Source: DAIOEK01 sp964648485 (lineage in GTDB: Bacteria > Chloroflexota > Anaerolineae > Anaerolineales > Anaerolineaceae). Taken from it: a stretch of DNA of 58,349 nucleotides. The position numbers were made by a program, and so were the translations under genes. The notes beneath the pieces were generated by a model, which ran no database searches, was not told the origin of the DNA, and saw nothing but the letters and a program-made list of their open reading frames with translations. This document shows positions 18,167 to 27,610 of the stretch, one piece after another (positions within the stretch are counted from its first letter, which is position 1; each line of letters begins with the position of its first letter). Location: assembly GCA_964648485.1 (NCBI GenBank), contig CAZYOF010000020.1, positions 1-58,349 on the forward strand. The letters are read 5' to 3'.

Positions 18167-18676
18167 TTATTTAGTCATACATCTTCCAGGAAGATGCTCA
18201 TACCAATCCATTCCCAGTTGAATGGCATTTAATGCAAGTTCGGTACATTTCTCAGTTAATTCCTGCTTGAATTGAAACTCAAAACCTTTGATTGTAAGGA
18301 GGAATGCAAAGGGAAATTTTTTGTACGATGCATTCGTGATATCAATAAGGAATTGTGGCGTCATGTGATGGGAAAGAGTTGCCGGTTCAAAGACTGGTTT
18401 CAGGTCTAGAAGATCGACATCTGAGAATTCATCACCCAGATGTGCGTCAATAAAGCAAACATAATCATATTGGACAATCAAATCCTGTAATTCAGGTGTC
18501 AATTGCAAAGTAAAAAAGAAGTCTGGATTACTTCCCAACCGGGAATAAAAATCATCATTCCAATCAACAATTCGATTATCAAAATGGGTTGCAATACCTT
18601 TTAGAACAAACCAGGCTACACCATCATCTTCCCGGTCTGGATTGCCATAGGCGATAAATAGGGCTTTAGGTTTCAT
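18167..18676 (-). CDS. Hydrogenase maturation protease (HoxW/HyaD-type)
   Basis: Endopeptidase that removes the C-terminal extension of the large subunit after nickel insertion. The start ALFIAYGNPDREDDGVAW is the family motif. Candidate nickel-sensing residues are the acidic pair in REDDG, Asp in IDAHLGD and His in LSHHMTP. It has 169 residues. It lies directly after hoxH, its presumed substrate, but behind a hairpin that could lower its expression. Confidence 0.85.
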   Translation of the reverse strand: MKPKALFIAYGNPDREDDGVAWFVLKGIATHFDNRIVDWNDDFYSRLGSNPDFFFTLQLTPELQDLIVQYDYVCFIDAHLGDEFSDVDLLDLKPVFEPATLSHHMTPQFLIDITNASYKKFPFAFLLTIKGFEFQFKQELTEKCTELALNAIQLGMDWYEHLPGRCMTK

Positions 18677-18692
18677 AAATCAATATTATAAA

Positions 18693-18723
18693 TGGAACGA
18701 TGTCGTTATACGACATCGTTCCA
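18693..18723 (-). terminator. Perfect hairpin between hoxH and the protease gene
   Basis: A 12-bp perfect stem (GGAACGATGTCG at 18694-18705 with its complement at 18711-18722), extendable by one A-T pair, closes a five-base loop. In the direction of transcription it is followed by ATTTATAA, a weak U tract. It could be a partial terminator or a 3'-end stabiliser for the structural-gene mRNA. Confidence 0.6.
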
Positions 18724-18746
18724 AAATATTTGAAAAATATTCAGGC

Positions 18747-20174
18747 TTAGTTTCTCCGCAGATTACGTACTAAGTTTCCTTCCGCATCAATAATATCAAC
18801 GGAGATTGGCATCTGTCCGACTGCATGAGTTGAGCAGGATAAGCAAGGATCATGTGCCCTGATTGCTGCTTCTACACGGTTTAACATCCCTTCGGTCACA
18901 TCTGGACCTTTAACATAAGTTTTGGCAACACTGTCTACAGCATTACTCATAGCCCAATTGTTATGTCCGGTGGAGACGATCAAGTTAACTCGTGTGATCT
19001 GGCCTAACTCGTTGGTAGTGTAATCATGGATTAATGTGCCGCGCGGCGCTTCAATTACACCCACACCATGTCCTTTAAAGTTTTTCCTGGTATTGAGAAT
19101 ATCATTACTGAGGATATCAGGGTCATCCAGTAGTACTTTTACTTTCTCAATAGCAAAGAGGGTTTCAACCAATCGTGCATAATGGTAATAAAGTGTATTT
19201 TCAACTGGTTTACCATTATTTATCTGTTTCCAGATTTTATGTTCTTCATTGGCGAGCGGAGTATCAATCTGTTTTGAGTTATTTAAACGACCCAGAGGAC
19301 CAACTCTATATACGCCGCCAGGATATCCTAATTTCTTGTAATAAGGGAATTTGAGATACGACCAATTTTCTACATGTTCTGCTATGTAGTCCAGATATGT
19401 TCGCGGATCGAACTTCTCTAATTGATCACCATTTTCGTCAACAAGGCGGATCTTTCCATCATAAAGTTCAAGGCTATCCTGTTCAGTTACGAGACCAAAA
19501 TATCCCGTCTTGAATACAGCAAATTTTTCAACATCTTCTTTATTGGCCTGTGCCCATTCCTTGATGATAGCAATACCTGTTTGGGTTGTTGCCTGTGCCT
19601 CTTCGATACCAGCAAGAATCTGTTCCCGTTCTGAGGATTTTAAGGCTTTATTGACACCGCCAGGAACTGCAAAAACCGGATGGACCCGTCTGCCACCCAA
19701 TGTATGAATGATTTCCTGTCCGAATTTTCGCAGATTAACAGCTTTGACCGTTAAATCAGCGTTTGCCTGGATTAATCCGACTACATTGCGGATCGCAGGA
19801 TCAGCATCAAAACCCAGCAAGAGATCCGGCCCAGCTAATTCAAAGAAATGCATGCCATGACTTTGAATTATTTGTCCCATGTGCATGAGTTCACGCAATA
19901 ACTTTGCTGGTCGGGGAGGTTCTGCACCAGTTAGATCATCACTGGCTTTTGCAGATGCAAGATGGTGGCTGACAGGGCAAATTCCACAAATTCGCGGTGT
20001 GATCATCTGCATTTCAAAATACATACGACCTTCGCAGAATTTCTCAAACCCACGAAATTCATTTACGTGAAAGTATGCTCTATCCACACTGCCTTTATCA
20101 TTTAAATGGACAGTTACTTTTGCATGACCTTCGATCCTGGTGACTGGCTCAATAGTAATTTTTTGTGTGCTCAT
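18747..20174 (-). CDS. hoxH: [NiFe]-hydrogenase large subunit (HoxH/HydL-like, group 3)
   Basis: Catalytic subunit that splits or forms H2. The nickel ligands are in RICGICPVSHH (Cys63, Cys66) and DPCLSCSTH (Cys444, Cys447), all cysteine with no selenocysteine. Cleavage after His450 would remove a 25-residue tail starting AVGQMPIS. Both L1 and L2 motifs match soluble NAD(P)-linked hydrogenases rather than membrane uptake enzymes. It has 475 residues. It lies 12 bases after hoxY and upstream of its maturation protease and the hyp genes. Confidence 0.93.
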   Translation of the reverse strand: MSTQKITIEPVTRIEGHAKVTVHLNDKGSVDRAYFHVNEFRGFEKFCEGRMYFEMQMITPRICGICPVSHHLASAKASDDLTGAEPPRPAKLLRELMHMGQIIQSHGMHFFELAGPDLLLGFDADPAIRNVVGLIQANADLTVKAVNLRKFGQEIIHTLGGRRVHPVFAVPGGVNKALKSSEREQILAGIEEAQATTQTGIAIIKEWAQANKEDVEKFAVFKTGYFGLVTEQDSLELYDGKIRLVDENGDQLEKFDPRTYLDYIAEHVENWSYLKFPYYKKLGYPGGVYRVGPLGRLNNSKQIDTPLANEEHKIWKQINNGKPVENTLYYHYARLVETLFAIEKVKVLLDDPDILSNDILNTRKNFKGHGVGVIEAPRGTLIHDYTTNELGQITRVNLIVSTGHNNWAMSNAVDSVAKTYVKGPDVTEGMLNRVEAAIRAHDPCLSCSTHAVGQMPISVDIIDAEGNLVRNLRRN

Positions 20175-20186
20175 AATAGGCTCCTA

Positions 20187-20729
20187 TTAATGCCAGTGCA
20201 GTTTTTCATCTTTGAGCTCAGGGATTCTGCCCTGAGCCAGTTCACTGAGCACATAGTAAATTACATCCGGATCAGGCGGACAACCCGGGACGTGTAGATC
20301 CACTTTTACCACTTCACTCACGGCGCGAACTTTGGTTGGAACTGCAAGTTCTGGATCGTTGGGAATTTTCCCTGATTCGTCTGTGCTCTCAGTTTCTACG
20401 TATGCCCGTTTAAGAGCTTCTTCCAGCGTGAACATATTGCGCATGGCAGGTACTCCACCGAACACAGCACAATCTCCCAGCGCTACAAGAAATTTACAGC
20501 GTTTTCGCATTTTAAGCGCTACTTCTTCATTGGCAGTATTATTAATTCCGCCTTCGAGAATTCCAACATCCACTCCTGATTCATCCGGTTCCTTCAAATC
20601 AGTAATAGGGGTAGCTCGAATGTCTGTCAACTCGGCTATTTTGATAATCCGTTCATCAATATCCAGTAAGGACATATGACAACCAGCGCAACCAGCCATC
20701 CAGTCTGAACTTATTTTCGGTTTTGCCAT
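20187..20729 (-). CDS. hoxY: [NiFe]-hydrogenase small subunit (HoxY/HydS-like)
   Basis: Electron-transfer subunit that holds the single proximal [4Fe-4S] cluster. Ligands are Cys14 and Cys17 (GCAGCHMSLLD), Cys87 (ALGDCAVFGG) and Cys150 (VPGCPPDPD). With 180 residues it is the short form without medial and distal clusters, and there is no Tat signal, so the enzyme is cytoplasmic. The ATG at 20729 has an AGGAG site; a longer in-frame start at 20765 is unlikely. Confidence 0.92.
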   Translation of the reverse strand: MAKPKISSDWMAGCAGCHMSLLDIDERIIKIAELTDIRATPITDLKEPDESGVDVGILEGGINNTANEEVALKMRKRCKFLVALGDCAVFGGVPAMRNMFTLEEALKRAYVETESTDESGKIPNDPELAVPTKVRAVSEVVKVDLHVPGCPPDPDVIYYVLSELAQGRIPELKDEKLHWH

Positions 20730-20764
20730 TCGGTCTCCTTTCAAATTTACCTGTAAATGGCGCA

Positions 20765-22624
20765 CTAAGCCACTACCAGTTCACTCAATAGCCGTGACTT
20801 ATCAATGCTTTTTTGCCATTCACCATCTACTTTGACTCCCGAAGTCCTGGCTAAATCTCCAAGAACTGTACCATAATCGACTACTCCCTCAGGAGCATCG
20901 AGAATCTTTTTCGATGATTGGATTTTACCTTCCAGGTTGATAAACTGACCTTTCGTCTCAGACCAAATCGGTGCAGGGATGACTACATCTGCCCGTGCGG
21001 TAAGTGCTGAAGCGTACACTGCCTGTACCACCAGGAAAGGAACCTGTTCAAGGTCTTTGATGAGTTTTTGAGTTGGTTCTTCTTCACCTAAGAAAACAAA
21101 AGCTGATTTAGCTTCTTTAATACTCGCAGATTTATCAATATCAAGGAGGTAAGCTGCATATGCATTCGCATTTCCTTTAAAGCTCAGGACACCTACTTCT
21201 TTTCCTGCTTTTTTCAATCCATCAACAAGTCCTGTGATTCCGGCAGAAAATGCATCTCCATCTCCTGATACATCTTTTCCGATGAGAACAACAGCTTTAT
21301 TTCCAGTAAAGCTCTTTGCCGTTTCTAATGTTTTCTCAAGGCCGCTGACATAATTTGAGCCAGCATCCACAAAAACATCAGCGTACTCTTTTGCCAGGCT
21401 ATTCTTATCAGCAAGGACAACAAGCTTTTTACCAAATGGTTGACCACGTTTTACCATAAAACCAGCAACCTGATGGTCCTTCACGAAATCAGCACCAATG
21501 GAAATTACAATATCAGCTTGATCCACTGCCTGTAAGTCGGTTTCAAATGGTTTTTTGAAAGCAGATTTTAGTGCTCTTGCATATCGGGTATATTCGCCCT
21601 CATCCATGGTGCCGTAGGATGCTGCTTTCCCACCATCTGCAAACACTTTCTTGAAGGTGTATAGAGCTTCAGCCGGCAAACTGGATGAAATTAGAGCTAC
21701 TATCGAACCATTTTTCAAACCTGCCGAAGCTGCGGCAAGGGCATCTTCGTATCGTGCAGCTTTCAAGGTATTATCTTTACGAACCATAGGCGTAATCAAT
21801 CGATCATTATTATTTTCAATCGGTTCAAATCTACCCATGCCGCAAAGTATGCCTTTATTGATTTCAGCGTCCCAATTGCCTTCAATTCTAGAGATGTGGT
21901 TATCTCGATGAATTGCATCGATTCCACAACCAATACTACATTGGGTGCAAATCGTGTGAGTGCGGGTTGTGTCTTTTTCGCGACCAAGATAAGCGCTTTG
22001 CCGGTCAATTAATGCACCGGTAGGACATACTTGAACGCAAGTGCCACATGAAATACACGTTGATTCTCCAAGTGGCGTACCCAGATCTGCTACGAGATAG
22101 CTATTTGCACCCCGTTCTTCAATGCCAAGGGTGAAATTTCCCACAAGTTCGGCACAGGCTCGTACACATCTACGGCATAAAATACAACGGTTGTTGTCGA
22201 GGACGAAATATGGATTTGACGCATCGACAGCAAAGGGTTGCCAATTTGGCTGTAAAGGCCAGTGGGTCATGCCTTCTGCGTAAGCCGCATTTTGTAATTC
22301 GCAATCACCGCCCGAAACCTGGCAGTACATACAAAAGTGATTGCGTTCACTGAAAATCAGTGTTAAGACAAATTTTCGTGCTTCTTTGACTTTCGCCGTG
22401 TCTGTTCTAATGACCATGTTCGGGCTGACTGGTAGAGTACAGGAAGGTTGTAATGTACGCATTCCCTCTACTTCCACCAGGCATAATCGGCATCCACCGT
22501 AGGGTGTCAAAGATTTATGATCACACAAGGTTGGAATTGTTATACCGGCGGATTCAGCCGCGCGCAGAACAGTCGTACCTTCGGCTACTTCAATTTTCTT
22601 TCCGTCAATCGTTACTGTGACCAT
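20765..22624 (-). CDS. hoxU: NuoG/HoxU-like Fe-S subunit of the hydrogenase (HydA-like without H-cluster)
   Basis: Electron-wiring subunit. Ligands visible in order are [2Fe-2S] Cys34/45/48/62, a His96-Cys98/101/108 [4Fe-4S] site, two ferredoxin clusters (Cys147/150/153/157 and Cys190/193/196/200), and a molybdopterin-oxidoreductase-type [4Fe-4S] site Cys226/229/233/261. A further region of about 350 residues looks like a degenerate molybdopterin-domain remnant. At 619 residues it is much longer than HoxU (about 240) and has no [FeFe] H-cluster domain. The ATG at 22624 follows GAGAGG. hoxY lies downstream. Confidence 0.85.
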   Translation of the reverse strand: MVTVTIDGKKIEVAEGTTVLRAAESAGITIPTLCDHKSLTPYGGCRLCLVEVEGMRTLQPSCTLPVSPNMVIRTDTAKVKEARKFVLTLIFSERNHFCMYCQVSGGDCELQNAAYAEGMTHWPLQPNWQPFAVDASNPYFVLDNNRCILCRRCVRACAELVGNFTLGIEERGANSYLVADLGTPLGESTCISCGTCVQVCPTGALIDRQSAYLGREKDTTRTHTICTQCSIGCGIDAIHRDNHISRIEGNWDAEINKGILCGMGRFEPIENNNDRLITPMVRKDNTLKAARYEDALAAASAGLKNGSIVALISSSLPAEALYTFKKVFADGGKAASYGTMDEGEYTRYARALKSAFKKPFETDLQAVDQADIVISIGADFVKDHQVAGFMVKRGQPFGKKLVVLADKNSLAKEYADVFVDAGSNYVSGLEKTLETAKSFTGNKAVVLIGKDVSGDGDAFSAGITGLVDGLKKAGKEVGVLSFKGNANAYAAYLLDIDKSASIKEAKSAFVFLGEEEPTQKLIKDLEQVPFLVVQAVYASALTARADVVIPAPIWSETKGQFINLEGKIQSSKKILDAPEGVVDYGTVLGDLARTSGVKVDGEWQKSIDKSRLLSELVVA

Positions 22625-22653
22625 GCGCAAACCTCTCTATTTGAGTAGTCTTG

Positions 22654-24288
22654 TTAAATTTTCTTGCCGCTCATACGGCATACGCCGGCAGGACAGACCT
22701 TCAGGCGAATATGAGCTTCCACTTCAGCGCGAAAATGCTTGAGAATATCTTTTATGGGGGTTGCTGCGGTTTGACCTAACCCACAATTTGACATTTCGTA
22801 CAGGAAGGTACTAATCTTTTCCAGATCATCAAGATCTGCCAGTGTCGCAGTTCCTTCTGAAATATTTGTCAAAATCTGATGGGCGCGATCATTGCCGATA
22901 CGGCAAGGATTACATTTGCCGCAGCTTTCCTTCGAGAAGAAATTAATCAATACTCTTGCCAGATCAACAACACAAGTATCATCATTACAAATCAGCAGGG
23001 CTCCAGAACCAAGAGACACACCCGCTTTTGCAAAGGATTCAAAATCCATGGGTGTATCTTGCAATGCCGCCGGGATAATCGAACCACTTGAGCCGCCTGT
23101 TTGGGCGAGCTTGAAATTTCGATTATCTTTCATGCCTTTCGCATAGATGTTGATAATTTCCCTTAATGTAATACCCATAGGCACTTCAACCAGACCGGTA
23201 ACATTTACATTCCCAAGAATGGTGTATACCTTTGTTCCAGGGCTGGAAGGTGTACCCAGGTTTTTATACCAGGTGGAACCATGACGGATAATGGCTGGAA
23301 TATTTGCCAGTGTTTCTACATTATTAACGAGTGTTGGCATATTCCAGAGACCATTGGTTGTCGGATAGGGTGGACGAGAACGCGGTTCGCCACGTTTACC
23401 TTCGATAGATTCAATTAAAGCTGTCTCTTCGCCACAAATATATGCACCGGCGCCGCTATGGACATGCAAATCGAAGCTGAAATTAGAACCAAAGATATTC
23501 TTACCCAGTAAACCCATTTCTTTCGCCTGTTGAATGGCGGTGCGGATTCGTTCTTGAGCTAACGCATACTCTCCTCGAACGTACATATATCCTTCATCTG
23601 CGCCAACAGCATAACCGGCAATCATCATTGCTTCGATAATGCTATGCGGATCTCCTTCTAACACAAGGCGATCTTTAAAAGTACCAGGTTCGCTTTCATC
23701 TGCGTTACAGATGACATATTTTTTGTCACTTTTTGTTTTTGAAACGAATTTCCACTTCATTCCTGTGGGGAAACCAGCGCCACCACGTCCCTTTAATCCG
23801 CTTGCTTCTATCTCAGCTATGACTTGCTCTGGTGTCATCTCAGTCAATACTTTTCCAAGAGCTGTGTATCCGTCATTAACAAGATAATCTTGAATATCTT
23901 CAGGATCTATCAAACCAGCACGTTCCAGTACGACACGTTTTTCAGCAGGAAGTGTTCCCTGACGCGATGAAAGCCATGCAATGCGCCCTGAAAGTTCTTT
24001 TGTAGAAGCGACTAAAGAGGAGGCGATTCTGCCCTTATATAGGTGCTCTTCAACAAGAAAATGAACATCGTCAGGCTTAACAGGTCCATAAATGACAGCT
24101 TCTGGATAGACGATCACGAGCGGTAGCGCATCATGCCTTCTAACATCACTAACAGTTGTGAGTGAAATTTCTTCCTGAAGACCGAATTGTTTTAACTCTT
24201 TCTCCAGTGAATTTAATACTTCACCAGATCCACGCGAAACACTTTCTGGATCATTGGAAACTAACACCATGGAGCGATAGGTTTTCAT
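22654..24288 (-). CDS. hoxF: NuoF/HoxF-like diaphorase subunit
   Basis: FMN- and NAD(P)H-binding flavoprotein of 544 residues. The nucleotide motif GRGGAGFPTGMKW lies near residue 170, the FMN part GAGAYICGEETALIESIEGK near residue 280, and the N3-type [4Fe-4S] site SCGKCNPCRIG with the distal Cys of NCGLGQ. The N-terminal thioredoxin-like domain carries no cysteine at all, so its [2Fe-2S] cluster is lost. It ends soon after CPAGVC and lacks the C-terminal double ferredoxin domain of the paralogue at 24826-26607. It overlaps the upstream NuoE gene by four bases. Confidence 0.88.
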   Translation of the reverse strand: MKTYRSMVLVSNDPESVSRGSGEVLNSLEKELKQFGLQEEISLTTVSDVRRHDALPLVIVYPEAVIYGPVKPDDVHFLVEEHLYKGRIASSLVASTKELSGRIAWLSSRQGTLPAEKRVVLERAGLIDPEDIQDYLVNDGYTALGKVLTEMTPEQVIAEIEASGLKGRGGAGFPTGMKWKFVSKTKSDKKYVICNADESEPGTFKDRLVLEGDPHSIIEAMMIAGYAVGADEGYMYVRGEYALAQERIRTAIQQAKEMGLLGKNIFGSNFSFDLHVHSGAGAYICGEETALIESIEGKRGEPRSRPPYPTTNGLWNMPTLVNNVETLANIPAIIRHGSTWYKNLGTPSSPGTKVYTILGNVNVTGLVEVPMGITLREIINIYAKGMKDNRNFKLAQTGGSSGSIIPAALQDTPMDFESFAKAGVSLGSGALLICNDDTCVVDLARVLINFFSKESCGKCNPCRIGNDRAHQILTNISEGTATLADLDDLEKISTFLYEMSNCGLGQTAATPIKDILKHFRAEVEAHIRLKVCPAGVCRMSGKKI

Positions 24289-24779
24289 TGTGCGCCTCCT
24301 TTGGTGTATTTTTCGAGTATCTGAGGTATTAGCTGAGGTGTGAGATTACCATATACATCATCATCAATCATCATCACCGGCCCAACGCCACAGACGCCCA
24401 AACAGCTTACTGTGAGGAATGTCCACATTCCGTCTTTTGTTGTGTTTCCAGGTTCGATTTCGAGTGTATCCAACAGGGTTTGGTACACTTCACGTCCTCC
24501 GACCACATGACATGGTGCTGACTCGCAAAATCGAATGATATGCTTTCCCACCGGTTTGGTAGAAAGCATTTCATAGAAACTGGCAACAGAATATAACTGA
24601 CTTCGCGGTATTCGTATCCTCTTGCTCAGTTCTTCCATTGCCTGGTCTGGTAAATAACCTATCTCCCGGTTAATATAGGTGAGGATGGGTATCAACTCAT
24701 CTTTTTTTTCACCATAGACCTCAATGGCTTTTTGAACTGCGGAGAGAACTTGCTCTTTGTTGTCTCCTGGTTCAGTCAT
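24285..24779 (-). CDS. hoxE: NuoE/HoxE-like [2Fe-2S] subunit
   Basis: A 164-residue thioredoxin-like ferredoxin subunit. [2Fe-2S] ligands are Cys85 and Cys90 (FCESAPC) and Cys126 and Cys130 (SCLGVCGVGP). It pairs with the flavoprotein encoded next, with which it overlaps by ATGA. A GGAGG site lies about ten bases before the ATG. It begins the gene order E-F-U-Y-H, which is classic for bidirectional hydrogenases. Confidence 0.9.
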   Translation of the reverse strand: MTEPGDNKEQVLSAVQKAIEVYGEKKDELIPILTYINREIGYLPDQAMEELSKRIRIPRSQLYSVASFYEMLSTKPVGKHIIRFCESAPCHVVGGREVYQTLLDTLEIEPGNTTKDGMWTFLTVSCLGVCGVGPVMMIDDDVYGNLTPQLIPQILEKYTKGGAQ

Positions 24780-24825
24780 GCTGCTCTTCCTCCTGGTTCA
24801 TTTTTTTGAACGGAAGTCTGGTACG

Positions 24826-26607
24826 CTATTTTATTTCGATGGCGTTGAAATTACACACCTGCATACAGATACCACAGCGCACGCATACATCCGGATCAAT
24901 TACATGGGTCTGTCTTCTTTCTCCACTAATTGCCTCAACAGGGCAGTTACGAGCACAAACGGTACAACCGGTACAAATACCATCGATGATTTCATATCTG
25001 ATTAATGATTTGCATACTTTGGCAGGGCAGCGTTTTTCATAAATATGAGCCTCATATTCTGAGCGGAAGTGTTTTAAGATCGTTTCAACTGGATTCGGTG
25101 CGCCCTGTCCTAAACCGCACAGACTGGTTGATTTAATTTGCTCACACAGCATCTCCAATGTCTCGATATCACCATCCTGGCCCTGACCATCGCATATTCT
25201 CTCTAGGATTTCTAGAATTCGACGGGTTCCAACACGGCATGGTGTGCATTTGCCGCAGCTCTCGTCCTGGGTAAATTCCATAAAAAAGCGGGCGATATCT
25301 ACCATGCATGTTTCATCATCCATGACAATTAAACCACCCGAGCCCATAATCGAACCAACGGAGGCGAGTGATTCATAATCTACCGGAAGGTCAAGCATAC
25401 TTTCAGGGATACAGCCGCCCATTGGACCGCCAGTCTGAATGGCTTTGAATCCTTTGCCATCTTTGATACCGCCGCCCACATCGTAAACTACTTCGCGAAG
25501 AGTGATTCCGAGCGGAACTTCAATTAACCCGGTATTTTTTACGTCACCCGCGATAGCAAATGTCTTGGTTCCCTTGCTTTTTTCAGTACCCATACTGGCA
25601 TACCATGCAGCGCCATTTAATATAATCTGCGGTACATTCGCGTAAGATTCGACATTATTCACATTGGAGGGTTTCCCCCACAAACCACGTTCAGCGGGGA
25701 AGGGAGGACGAGGACGGGGTTCACCACGTTTCCCTTCAATGGATGCCATCAGTGCGGTTTCTTCACCACAAACAAATGCACCTGCGCCCATCCGGACTTC
25801 CAGATCAAAGCAAAAATCTGTGCCCATGATATTTTTGCCCAGGAATCCCATCTGCCTTGCCTGTTGGATGGCAATATTTAAGGTTTTTACTGCAATCGGA
25901 TATTCAGCCCGGCAGTAAATGTAACCCTGTGTACATCCTGAAGCGTAACCGGCAATAATCATCCCTTCAACGACTGAATGGGGATCGCCTTCGAGAACAC
26001 GGCGGTTCATGAATGCACCGGGGTCTCCTTCATCGGCATTGCAGATCAGGTATTTTATGGGTTCTTTTCGGGCAGCAACAAATGACCACTTCTTTCCTGC
26101 GGGAAACCCAGCACCACCACGACCACGCAGACCGGAAGCCAATACTTCATCGATCACCTGCTGAGGAGTCATTTCTGATAAGACTTTTCCCAGTGCCAAA
26201 TACCCATCTTCGGCAATATAGTCTTCAATATTTTCAGGATCTATTTTTCCGCAGTTACGTAAAACGATTCGGACTTCTTTGGGTTTTGGTGCTCCCAGTT
26301 CTTCATCAATAAAATCTGTTTCTGGAAGAACAAACTTCTGAGCTACTCTCCCTTTAAGGAAGTGTTCTTCAACCAGGAAAGGAATATCATCTACTGTTAA
26401 ATTGGAATAGTGAACCCCTTCGGGATAAACCATCATCTCAGGACCATTAGCGCAACCGCCAATTCGAGATGTTTCCAGTACCTGTACTTCATCAATCAAG
26501 CCTTGTACGACCAGTTCATCATTTAAAGAGTCAATGATATCGTGTGCACCTTTCGACAAACATTCAGGATCGATGCATACTAATACATGGGATCGATAAT
26601 ACTTCAT
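24826..26607 (-). CDS. hydB: HydB/HndC-like flavoprotein of an electron-bifurcating hydrogenase
   Basis: A 593-residue NuoF-type subunit that binds FMN and NAD(P)H. It has three domains: an N-terminal thioredoxin-like part with Cys11, Cys16 and Cys52 (one of the usual four ligands missing), the NuoF core (GRGGAGFPAGKKW, GAGAFVCGEETALMASIEGK, SCGKCTPCRVG), and a C-terminal double [4Fe-4S] ferredoxin (Cys545/548/551/555 and Cys575/578/581/585). The C-terminal clusters are typical of bifurcating HydB proteins, which couple H2, NAD(H) and ferredoxin. It is a paralogue of the flavoprotein at 22654-24288. Confidence 0.88.
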   Translation of the reverse strand: MKYYRSHVLVCIDPECLSKGAHDIIDSLNDELVVQGLIDEVQVLETSRIGGCANGPEMMVYPEGVHYSNLTVDDIPFLVEEHFLKGRVAQKFVLPETDFIDEELGAPKPKEVRIVLRNCGKIDPENIEDYIAEDGYLALGKVLSEMTPQQVIDEVLASGLRGRGGAGFPAGKKWSFVAARKEPIKYLICNADEGDPGAFMNRRVLEGDPHSVVEGMIIAGYASGCTQGYIYCRAEYPIAVKTLNIAIQQARQMGFLGKNIMGTDFCFDLEVRMGAGAFVCGEETALMASIEGKRGEPRPRPPFPAERGLWGKPSNVNNVESYANVPQIILNGAAWYASMGTEKSKGTKTFAIAGDVKNTGLIEVPLGITLREVVYDVGGGIKDGKGFKAIQTGGPMGGCIPESMLDLPVDYESLASVGSIMGSGGLIVMDDETCMVDIARFFMEFTQDESCGKCTPCRVGTRRILEILERICDGQGQDGDIETLEMLCEQIKSTSLCGLGQGAPNPVETILKHFRSEYEAHIYEKRCPAKVCKSLIRYEIIDGICTGCTVCARNCPVEAISGERRQTHVIDPDVCVRCGICMQVCNFNAIEIK

Positions 26608-26645
26608 ACGTAACCCTTCTATATATAAAAATCCAGTAATGAATA

Positions 26646-27017
26646 TTACAACTGGATGACGTTAGACTTCACTACGGTCCCGTTTTCTACATGTTCTTTC
26701 ATAATTTGAACAGCAATATCGGGGCTTACTTTTCCATATGTAACTTTAGGCTCTTCGCCAATTATAACCTGAACAATTGGTTCCTTTTCGCATAAACCAA
26801 TGCAACCAGTCTGCGTAACCATGACACCGGAAAGATTATCTTTTTCAATTACATCAAGGATAGCTTTCATGGCATCGCGCGCACCTGCTGCAATACCACA
26901 GGTTCCCATCCCTACGATAACCTGTTTTTGCCCTGTTGTTGCTTTGGCTTTTCTCTTTTCCAGTGCTTCTTCGCGAATTTTCTTGAGGTCCTCTAAAGTC
27001 TTTACTGTTGTTGGCAT
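26646..27017 (-). CDS. HndB-like (2Fe-2S) ferredoxin-domain protein
   Basis: A 123-residue thioredoxin-like [2Fe-2S] protein. Ligand cysteines lie in GMGTCGIAAGA (Cys40) and TGCIGLCEKEP (Cys72, Cys76), the pattern I know from HndB-type proteins next to hydrogenase HydB genes. The ATG at 27017 has an AGGAG site, giving MPTTVKTLEDL; the longer in-frame reading overlaps the ATPase gene. It may be a subunit or an electron entry point of the complex. Confidence 0.82.
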   Translation of the reverse strand: MPTTVKTLEDLKKIREEALEKRKAKATTGQKQVIVGMGTCGIAAGARDAMKAILDVIEKDNLSGVMVTQTGCIGLCEKEPIVQVIIGEEPKVTYGKVSPDIAVQIMKEHVENGTVVKSNVIQL

Positions 27018-27048
27018 TTTGGACTCCTGAATAATTTGGAATATAAAA

Positions 27049-27606
27049 TCATTTCTGATACTGTTTCTTGATAATTGCATCCATCCCCTGATTTAAATGT
27101 TCGCGCAAAAACCGCAAGATGGATGGTTCTGATAAGGGCAGATCATCGAGTTCGTTCTTGAAATATTCGTCGTCAAATTCAAACATTTCATCATTGAATT
27201 CGTACCTGAAAATCCAGTGTATTGAAGGATACCCCACCAGTAAAATGATGAATGTGTTTACTATATCACCCAATGGCATACGGTCAATATGACTGCGCTG
27301 AAACCAGCAAGAAATCTTGGTACCTTTGCCTCTGGTTGAGGTAATCGTCAGCCCACCATTGCAAGCTTCTGCGGCAGCTTTGAGTAGTGGTATTCCCAGA
27401 CCTACTTTCCGCGTAGTGCGGGTGGTGGTAAACGGGTCTATCACTTTTGCCACCATCTCATCATCCATGCCGATCCCATTGTCGTTGACAGAAAACGACA
27501 GACGGTCAGAATGCAGGTTTTCTGATATCGTTATCTTGACTGTATCAGCCCTGGCATTGACCGAATTTTCGGCGATGTCGATGAGATGTAACGCTATTTC
27601 ACGCAC
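27049..27606 (-). CDS. GHKL-type ATP-binding protein of the hydrogenase operon
   Basis: A 185-residue histidine-kinase-like ATPase domain alone: N box DIAENSVNA, G1 box DNGIGM and DPFTTTRTTRKVGLGIPLL, with no histidine phospho-acceptor or sensor domain. Such proteins commonly sit between hydC and hydB in anaerobes; their role, perhaps regulatory or in complex assembly, is not settled. I choose the GTG at 27606, with AGGGG upstream, starting four bases after the hydC stop. The C terminus carries an acidic stretch. Confidence 0.75.
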   Translation of the reverse strand: MREIALHLIDIAENSVNARADTVKITISENLHSDRLSFSVNDNGIGMDDEMVAKVIDPFTTTRTTRKVGLGIPLLKAAAEACNGGLTITSTRGKGTKISCWFQRSHIDRMPLGDIVNTFIILLVGYPSIHWIFRYEFNDEMFEFDDEYFKNELDDLPLSEPSILRFLREHLNQGMDAIIKKQYQK

Positions 27607-27610
27607 AGAA

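Noticed and set aside
20765..22624. [FeFe]-hydrogenase catalytic subunit
   Set aside because: The Fe-S wiring domains are present, but the C-terminal H-cluster motifs are absent; the end resembles a molybdopterin-domain remnant.
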